Of a stretch of 17,139 nucleotides of DNA, positions 12,544 through 17,139 are shown piece by piece; position 1 is the first letter of the stretch; each line of letters opens with the position of its first letter. The position numbers and the translations under genes were made by a program. Source of the stretch: an uncultured Oscillospiraceae bacterium. GTDB lineage: Bacteria; Bacillota; Clostridia; Oscillospirales; Oscillospiraceae. The notes beneath the pieces were generated by a model. The model was not told the DNA's origin, ran no database searches, and saw nothing but the letters and a program-made list of their open reading frames with translations. The DNA lies in contig CAJTVO010000074.1 in NCBI GenBank assembly GCA_910579485.1, positions 1-17,139 on the forward strand, in the 5' to 3' direction.

Positions 12544-13890
12544 CTACCCAATAGTAATATCTTCCCGAGGAAGCGTCACAGGCGGCAAAGCCCTCTTCTC
12601 CAGCAGGGCCACGGCAAAGGAAATACTCCCCACCCTTCCGCAGTACATCAGGAAAATAATAATAAGCCTGCTCAGGGGAAGAAGATCACGGGTAATCCCC
12701 ATGGTCATCCCTGCGGTGCCAATAGCGGAAAAGGTCTCAAACAGGACCTCCGTCAGGGCAAAGGGCTGAATCGCACAGATAGCCACCGCGCCAACGAGAG
12801 CCAACAGAAGGTTGGTATACAAAACCGCTGTGGCCTTCTTCAAAGCATCATCGCCGATGCTCCGGCCAAAGGCGTTGGCGCTCCGCTCCCGGCGGATGCC
12901 GGACAGCGCGTGGAGCAGAATAACAAAAACCGTGGTGGTCTTCACGCCGCCGGCGGTGGAGCCGGGACTGCCGCCGATGAACATAAATATGATCGTCAGC
13001 AGAAGGCTGCCGCTGGTCAGCGCGCCGGTGTCCGTGGAGTTGAAGCCCGCCGTGCGGGGAGTCACCGCGTCAAACAGGGCGGAGAGGACCTGCTCCCCCA
13101 GGGGGCGGCCCGCCCCCAGATTGTTCCGCTCCAGCAGGAAGAACAGCGCCCCGCCGCCCAGAGTCAGGACCATGGTTACGGTAAGGACCACCTTGGTCTG
13201 GAGGCGGTAACGCCGCCAGCGCCATTTGTTGCGGACCAGGTCCTCCCAGACCAGGAAGCCCGTGCCGCCGATGAGAATCAGGGCGCAGATGGTCAGGCTC
13301 ACCAGCGGGTCCCCGGCGTAGGCCGTGAAGGAGGAGTACTCCCCGCTGTAAGTACCCATGAGGTCGAAGCCAGCGTTGCAGAAGGCGGAAACGCTGTGCC
13401 ACACGCCGTAGTAGATGCCCCGGCCCCAGCCGAACTGGGGCACGAAGCGGATGGACAGCAATACGGCCCCCAGGCCCTCCGCCAGGAAGGTCCCCAGAAA
13501 GACCAGCCGGATGAAGGGCACGAAGCCCCCCAGGCGGTCATAGCTGACGCTGTCCACCACCACCTCCCGCTGGCGCAGGCCCAGACGCTTGCGCAGGAGC
13601 AGGAGGAACAGGGTGGCAATGGACATGAAGCCCAAGCCGCCGGTCTGGATCAGCAGGATGATGACGGTCTGGCCGAAGGTGGTCCAATAGGTCCCCGTGT
13701 CCTGGGGGACCAGCCCCGTCACGCAGGAGGCGGAGGTGGCCGTAAACAGGGCGTCCAGGAAGGACGCGCCTCCGGGGGCCTGGCTGGACAGGGGGAGCAT
13801 CAGCAGCGCCGTCCCCAAGCCGATCATGATGAAGAAGCCCAGGGCGATGATCTGCACGCTGGACAGCTTCGCTTTTTTCTGTCGTTTCAT
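12544..13890 (-). CDS. ktrB: KtrB/TrkH-family potassium uptake channel subunit
   Basis: About 448 residues, the normal size for KtrB. The four pore-loop regions of the pseudo-fourfold channel are visible, each with its filter glycine: SASCVTGL, SAFCNAGF, RTAGFN and GTAGMT. The intervening pairs of membrane helices and the positively charged GRSIGDDALKKA-type loops fit the family. With KtrA it forms a K+ (often Na+-coupled) uptake system in the plasma membrane. I chose the ATG at 13890 (MKRQKKAK, a normal basic N terminus); a TTG at 13914 would add eight residues with no better ribosome site. It has its own promoter. The TAG stop lies 5 nt before the first hairpin of repeat copy B, which separates it from ktrA. 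Confidence 0.93.
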   Translation of the reverse strand: MKRQKKAKLSSVQIIALGFFIMIGLGTALLMLPLSSQAPGGASFLDALFTATSASCVTGLVPQDTGTYWTTFGQTVIILLIQTGGLGFMSIATLFLLLLRKRLGLRQREVVVDSVSYDRLGGFVPFIRLVFLGTFLAEGLGAVLLSIRFVPQFGWGRGIYYGVWHSVSAFCNAGFDLMGTYSGEYSSFTAYAGDPLVSLTICALILIGGTGFLVWEDLVRNKWRWRRYRLQTKVVLTVTMVLTLGGGALFFLLERNNLGAGRPLGEQVLSALFDAVTPRTAGFNSTDTGALTSGSLLLTIIFMFIGGSPGSTAGGVKTTTVFVILLHALSGIRRERSANAFGRSIGDDALKKATAVLYTNLLLALVGAVAICAIQPFALTEVLFETFSAIGTAGMTMGITRDLLPLSRLIIIFLMYCGRVGSISFAVALLEKRALPPVTLPREDITIG

Positions 13891-13941
13891 ATGATTTCTC
13901 GCCCCACTTCCCAAGTCCGCTCGGGGCGGGCTCTCAGGTTC

Positions 13942-13970
13942 AGCATATCACATTTTTCACCGATCCGCAA
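13942..13970 (-). promoter_or_regulatory. Likely sigma-A promoter of ktrB
   Basis: On the minus strand, TTGCGG (13970-13965), a 17-nt spacer and TATGCT (13947-13942), about 50 nt before the ATG. The -10 matches four of six consensus bases and the -35 three of six. Confidence 0.45.
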
Positions 13971-13995
13971 CAGGCAATGCCGGGATACGGGAAAA

Positions 13996-14754
13996 TCAGG
14001 GCTTCGCGGGGCGGATATGGGCGCACACGGGGTAGTGGTCGGAGAGGTAGACGCCGTCCCGGCAGTCCGTCCACTTTTCCACGCGCTCGCAGTCGAAGCC
14101 CCGGGTCAGGATGTAGTCGATGGCGCAGGGCGGGTCTCCCCGGCCGTAGCCGTGGTAGGTGACGCCGGTCCCGGCGGTCACGTTCCGGTAGGGGGAGGTC
14201 CGGAGGGCGGACATCTCGGGGCTGCCGGGCTCCGCGTTCAAGTCGCCGGTGATGACGGCGGGAGCGTTGGGGAAGAGGGCCTCCTGGGCCAGCTTTTGCA
14301 GGATCTGGACCAGCCCCTGGGCCCGGGCCTCGGGAAACTCATGGTCCAGGTGGGTGTTGACCAGGCGGAAGACGGTCCTGCCGGACAGGTCCTCGAACAG
14401 GGCCTCGGTGGCGGTGCGGGGGCAGACGCTCTGGCGGGGGTAGCGGGAGCCCGGCGCGTAGGGGGTCTCCGACAGCCAGAAGGTCTCCATCTGGATGAGG
14501 TTCAGACGGTCCTTCCGGTAGGCCACCGCCAGCTGCTCGTCCTCCAGGGTCTCGCTGCGGCCGCAGCCGATGACGTAGCAGTCCGTCAGCTCCTCCTTCA
14601 GCCACGCGGCCACGTGGGGCAGCACCTCCTGGAAGCAGATCAGGTCCGGCCGCTCCCGGCGGAGCTTCTCCAGGATCAGGGGCTTGCGGAAGCAGAAGTT
14701 GTTTTCGCCGTCCTGACCGAAGTCGCAGCGAATGTTGAATGTTACGAGCTTCAT
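13996..14754 (-). CDS. Endonuclease/exonuclease/phosphatase (EEP) family protein
   Basis: 252 residues. The complete metal-dependent phosphodiesterase set is present: TFNIR (N7), ICFQEV (E43), NTHLDHE (H135), TGDLNAEPG (D171, N173), AIDYI (D213) and the terminal SDHYPV (D239-H240). EEP enzymes cleave phosphodiester or phosphomonoester bonds in nucleic acids, inositol phosphates or phospholipids; the short form without a signal peptide fits a cytoplasmic hydrolase of unknown substrate. I chose the ATG at 14754 because AGGAGG lies 10 nt upstream and the family starts with this strand. The open frame continues upstream into the deacetylase gene, but that part is Pro/Arg/Ser-rich shadow. A terminator separates it from the deacetylase, so it probably has its own promoter. 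Confidence 0.9.
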   Translation of the reverse strand: MKLVTFNIRCDFGQDGENNFCFRKPLILEKLRRERPDLICFQEVLPHVAAWLKEELTDCYVIGCGRSETLEDEQLAVAYRKDRLNLIQMETFWLSETPYAPGSRYPRQSVCPRTATEALFEDLSGRTVFRLVNTHLDHEFPEARAQGLVQILQKLAQEALFPNAPAVITGDLNAEPGSPEMSALRTSPYRNVTAGTGVTYHGYGRGDPPCAIDYILTRGFDCERVEKWTDCRDGVYLSDHYPVCAHIRPAKP

Positions 14755-14792
14755 CGTATTGATTCCTCCTGGGAATAGAAGACTGCATATCA

Positions 14793-14836
14793 AAAAACGG
14801 AGAGTATCCGCCGGAGGGGCGATACTCTCTGTTTTT
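14793..14836 (-). terminator. Terminator of the polysaccharide deacetylase gene
   Basis: GAGAGTATC and GATACTCTC pair, extended by A/T runs to about 16 bp with one G-U, around a 12-nt loop; on the minus strand the stem ends in a run of six T. It starts 4 nt after the stop codon. The mirrored A and T runs make it potentially bidirectional. Confidence 0.88.
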
Positions 14837-14839
14837 CTT

Positions 14840-16057
14840 TCAGGGATAGAACATGGCCGGGTTGGGGACCGAGACGCCGGGGGAGACGGGCTTCGCGTCC
14901 TGGGACTGCTTGGCGGGCTTCTCCGGCTCCTCCTGGGGAGGGGCCGGGGGCTCCGCCGGCGGGAGGGGCTCGGAAGCCTCTCCGGCAGGAGGCTCCGGCG
15001 CTTCCTCAGGCTCCGGGTCCGGGGCGGACACGGCGATGATGCCCGTGGGATCGAAGGGCTCCGGGGGAACGTCCGGGGTATCGGAAGCATCAGGGGCATC
15101 GGAGACCGGGCCGGGGGACTGCTCCTGACCGGCGGCGGGAGGCGCTTCCGGCGCCTCCTGGGGGAGGTACATGCTGGGAAGCTCTATGGGCGCGTCGGTG
15201 CGCCCGTGGCTGGCGAAGTAGGTATAGCCATAGAAGTGGTCCGGCTGGGGCAGCTCGCCGTAGTAGTAGGCCATCAGCTCCGTCACGGTCACCAGCTGGT
15301 AGCCCTGCTCCTGGAGCCAGGGGACCAGCACGCGGACGGCCTCCACGGTGCTCTCGTAGATGCTGTGCATGAGGACGATCTCGCCGTCCAGCTCGCCGTA
15401 GCTCTGCACGTAGTCGATCACCTTCTGGGCGTCGCGGCTCCGCCAGTCCTCGGTATCCACCGTCCAGGTCACCATGGCCCGGCCGGTGGCGGTCTTGACG
15501 GTCTTATTCACCGCGCCGTAGGGCGGGCGGACCAGCAGGGGGGCGGGGGCCCCGGCCAGGACGAAGGCTTCGTCCGCCGTGTCCAGGTCCCGCAGCAGGC
15601 TGCTCTTTCTCAGCTTGCTGAGGTCCTTGTGGGCGTTGGAGTGGCTGCCCACCTCGCAGCCCAGCTCCACCATCCGGCCCACGGGCTCCGGGCACGCAGC
15701 CACGTTCCGACCCACCTCGAAGAAGGTGGCCAGGGCGTGGTGCTCCTCCAGGATGTCCAGGATCTGGCTGGAGCAGGCCGCATCGGGACCGTCGTCAAAG
15801 GTCAGGGCCACCATGGGCTTGGCGGGATCGATCACGCGGACGTAAGGCTCCTCCGGCTCCGGCGGAGCGGGGGGCTCCTCCTCGGGGACTCCCTCCTCCT
15901 CGGGGCCGTCCTCCGGCTCCGGGGGCTGGGCGGCAGCGGCGTCCAGCGGCGCGGCGGCCTGCCCGGGGGCCGGATCGGGCGCGGCGGCCCGTCCCACGCA
16001 CGCAGTGCAGGCCAGCAGCAGGAGAAGGGCGAGAAAAAAAGAATAAAGACGGTTCAT
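14840..16057 (-). CDS. Lipoprotein polysaccharide deacetylase (NodB domain, CE4)
   Basis: 405 residues. A signal sequence with lipobox LLAC (C17) predicts a membrane-anchored lipoprotein. The CE4/NodB domain (about 78-265) holds every catalytic motif: TFDDGP (D88, D89), HSNAH (H139, H143), RPPYG (R177), WTVDTEDW and LMHS (H231). CE4 enzymes remove N- or O-acetyl groups from peptidoglycan, chitin or similar glycans with a divalent metal. The domain is flanked on both sides by Pro/Glu/Ala-rich linkers (about 23-72 and 299-400), which may span the cell wall. I chose the ATG at 16057 because it starts the signal peptide and has AAGGAA 9 nt upstream; an upstream ATG at 16150 would bury the signal. 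It is transcribed alone, divergent from the germination gene. Confidence 0.92.
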   Translation of the reverse strand: MNRLYSFFLALLLLLACTACVGRAAAPDPAPGQAAAPLDAAAAQPPEPEDGPEEEGVPEEEPPAPPEPEEPYVRVIDPAKPMVALTFDDGPDAACSSQILDILEEHHALATFFEVGRNVAACPEPVGRMVELGCEVGSHSNAHKDLSKLRKSSLLRDLDTADEAFVLAGAPAPLLVRPPYGAVNKTVKTATGRAMVTWTVDTEDWRSRDAQKVIDYVQSYGELDGEIVLMHSIYESTVEAVRVLVPWLQEQGYQLVTVTELMAYYYGELPQPDHFYGYTYFASHGRTDAPIELPSMYLPQEAPEAPPAAGQEQSPGPVSDAPDASDTPDVPPEPFDPTGIIAVSAPDPEPEEAPEPPAGEASEPLPPAEPPAPPQEEPEKPAKQSQDAKPVSPGVSVPNPAMFYP

Positions 16058-16093
16058 TATATGGACTTCCTTCGACGGTATTTGACATAAAAT

Positions 16094-16122
16094 ATTATCC
16101 ACCATTCTCAGCGGAAATGCAA
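16094..16122 (-). promoter_or_regulatory. Likely sigma-A promoter of the deacetylase gene
   Basis: On the minus strand, TTGCAT (16122-16117), a 17-nt spacer and GATAAT (16099-16094), about 37 nt before the ATG. The -10 matches five of six bases. Confidence 0.55.
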
Positions 16123-16171
16123 GAGGAAATCGGTTACAATTTGAAAACATTCCTGACGGCGGAGGCCCCTT

Positions 16172-16212
16172 GGATAGATTTTTCTTTTTCGCAGATACTA
16201 TCCGCGAAAAAA
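16172..16212. other. Two overlapping inverted repeats before the germination gene
   Basis: GGATAG (16172-16177) pairs with CTATCC (16198-16203), and TTTTTCGC (16185-16192) pairs with GCGAAAAA (16204-16211). The stems interleave, so they could form a pseudoknot-like fold or alternate. They lie just upstream of the GGGAGG ribosome site. I could not identify a sporulation sigma-factor promoter with confidence. Confidence 0.35.
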
Positions 16213-16232
16213 CGAAGGAAGCGGGAGGCTTT

Positions 16233-17139
16233 ATGGAGCAGCTGACAAAAGATCTTGCGGAAAATCAGAAGAAGCTGGACGAGCTTCTGGGGGTGGGGCG
16301 CAACTACGACGTCATCAGCCGGGACCTCTACATCGGCGCGTGGAAGGGCAGGCTCTACGTCATCGACGGGTACGGGGACGACGGGGTCATCGAGCGCATC
16401 ACCTCCTTCCTGCTGGGAGAGGGAGCGGCCCTGGGCAAGGGGGTCTCCGATATGCAGGAGTTCATCGACCGGTGCGTCACCTTCTGCGAGGTGGACTGCG
16501 AGAACCAGGTGGACAAGATCCTCACCGGGGCGTTTTTAGGGAAGACCATCCTGCTGCTGGAGGGCTTTGATCACTGCGCCATGATCGACGCGAAGAAGTT
16601 CCCCGGGCGCGGCGTGGAGGAGCCCAGCGACGGCAAGGTCCTCCGGGGCAGTCACGACGGCTTCACGGAGACGCTGGTGCAGAATACGGCCCTCCTCCGC
16701 CGCCGCATCCGGGACCCCCATTTCACCCTGGAGAACCACAAGGTAGGGGGGCGCAGTCAGACGGACGTGGTGCTGGCCTATATGGACAACCAGGTGAACC
16801 AGGGGGACCTGGAGTCCCTGCGGGCCAAGCTGGACGCCATAAGCGTGGGTTCCGTGGCCATGAGCCAGGAGAGCGTGGCCGAGTCCATCGTCAAGCCCCA
16901 GTGGTACAATCCCTTCCCCAAGGTCCGCTACACCGAGCGGCCGGACACCGCCACCGCCTGCGTCATGGAGGGCAGCATCGTGATGCTGGTGGACAACTCC
17001 CCGTCGGTGATGCTGATGCCCACGTCCCTCTTCGACTTTATGGAGGAGGCCAACGATTATTACTTCCCGCCCCTGGTGGGGACCTACCTCCGGTGGCTGC
17101 GGGTGATCGTGATGCTGCTGGCGCTGTTCATCACGCCGG
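16233..17139 (+). CDS. Spore germination protein, GerA family, SpoVAF-like (3' end outside window)
   Basis: The first 302 residues are present; family members have about 490. The soluble N-terminal domain (1-285) shows the GerA signature: NYDVISRDLYIG near the start, FPGRGVEEPSDGKVLRGSHDGF and TETLVQNTALLRRRIRDP. The first membrane segment begins near 290 (YLRWLRVIVMLLALFI). SpoVAF and GerA A-subunits sit in the spore inner membrane and take part in nutrient germination; the N-terminal DVISRDLYIG start favours SpoVAF over a nutrient receptor (moderate confidence). The ATG at 16233 follows GGGAGG by 4 nt; an in-frame TTG at 16170 after GGAGG would add 21 residues. Unlike the classical last gene of a spoVA operon, it is preceded by a divergent, unrelated gene. 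Confidence 0.85.
   Translation, partial: MEQLTKDLAENQKKLDELLGVGRNYDVISRDLYIGAWKGRLYVIDGYGDDGVIERITSFLLGEGAALGKGVSDMQEFIDRCVTFCEVDCENQVDKILTGAFLGKTILLLEGFDHCAMIDAKKFPGRGVEEPSDGKVLRGSHDGFTETLVQNTALLRRRIRDPHFTLENHKVGGRSQTDVVLAYMDNQVNQGDLESLRAKLDAISVGSVAMSQESVAESIVKPQWYNPFPKVRYTERPDTATACVMEGSIVMLVDNSPSVMLMPTSLFDFMEEANDYYFPPLVGTYLRWLRVIVMLLALFITP

Noticed and set aside
12910..14778. 622-codon plus-strand open frame across ktrB and the EEP gene
   Set aside because: It is antisense to two well-supported genes and spans their intergenic region, with no recognisable domain.
14755..15099. Upstream extension of the EEP gene reading frame (115 more residues)
   Set aside because: The extra part is Pro/Arg/Ser-rich, lies antisense-like out of frame within the deacetylase tail and has no family match, while a good AGGAGG site precedes the ATG at 14754.
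14732..16090. Long plus-strand open frame opposite the deacetylase and EEP genes
   Set aside because: High GC removes stop codons on the antisense strand; the translation is Gly/Arg/His-rich and resembles no family, while the opposite strand has complete catalytic motifs.

Overview
The window looks like chromosomal DNA from a GC-rich, spore-forming member of the Clostridia, probably the Oscillospiraceae (Flavonifractor/Lawsonibacter/Intestinimonas type). This rests on the high GC content with strong GC-ending codon use, a GerA/SpoVAF-family germination gene at the right edge, a Ktr-type potassium uptake system, a COG4586/4587/3694 ABC exporter and AGGAGG-like ribosome binding sites. The genus is inference. 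No rRNA, tRNA or CRISPR array was seen.

Layout, left to right. 1-128: a hairpin-rich intergenic repeat. 129-2449 (minus): an MscS channel, then a DUF2156-GNAT fusion protein. 2720-4051 (plus): an AzgA-type purine permease with a structured leader and a clear terminator. 4274-9505 (plus): an operon of a LytTR regulator with a degenerate receiver, a three-gene ABC-2 exporter and a cytoplasmic GH20-like hexosaminidase, closed by a strong terminator. 9640-11184 (minus): a LysR regulator directly behind ktrA. 11202-12539: a GC/AT-mosaic cassette carrying a divergent XRE repressor and a small DUF6809-like protein, bounded by inverted hairpin-rich repeats. 12544-13890 (minus): ktrB/trkH. 13996-14754 (minus): an EEP-family phosphodiesterase. 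14840-16057 (minus): a lipoprotein polysaccharide deacetylase. 16233-17139 (plus): SpoVAF/GerA, cut by the window edge.

The functional groups are mostly envelope and transport: osmotic and potassium homeostasis (MscS, KtrA, KtrB), purine uptake, export, peptidoglycan or amino-sugar metabolism (GH20, deacetylase) and spore germination.

The part least explained by known families is the cassette between ktrB and ktrA. Its two ends are related modular repeats in inverted orientation, built from consecutive hairpins whose stems differ by compensatory base changes while loops and bulges are kept. A third copy of the outer modules sits at the left window edge. Inside the cassette are a two-operator divergent promoter and a candidate four-way-junction RNA. 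I did not recognise this as a named element, and without database searches I cannot say whether it has been described.
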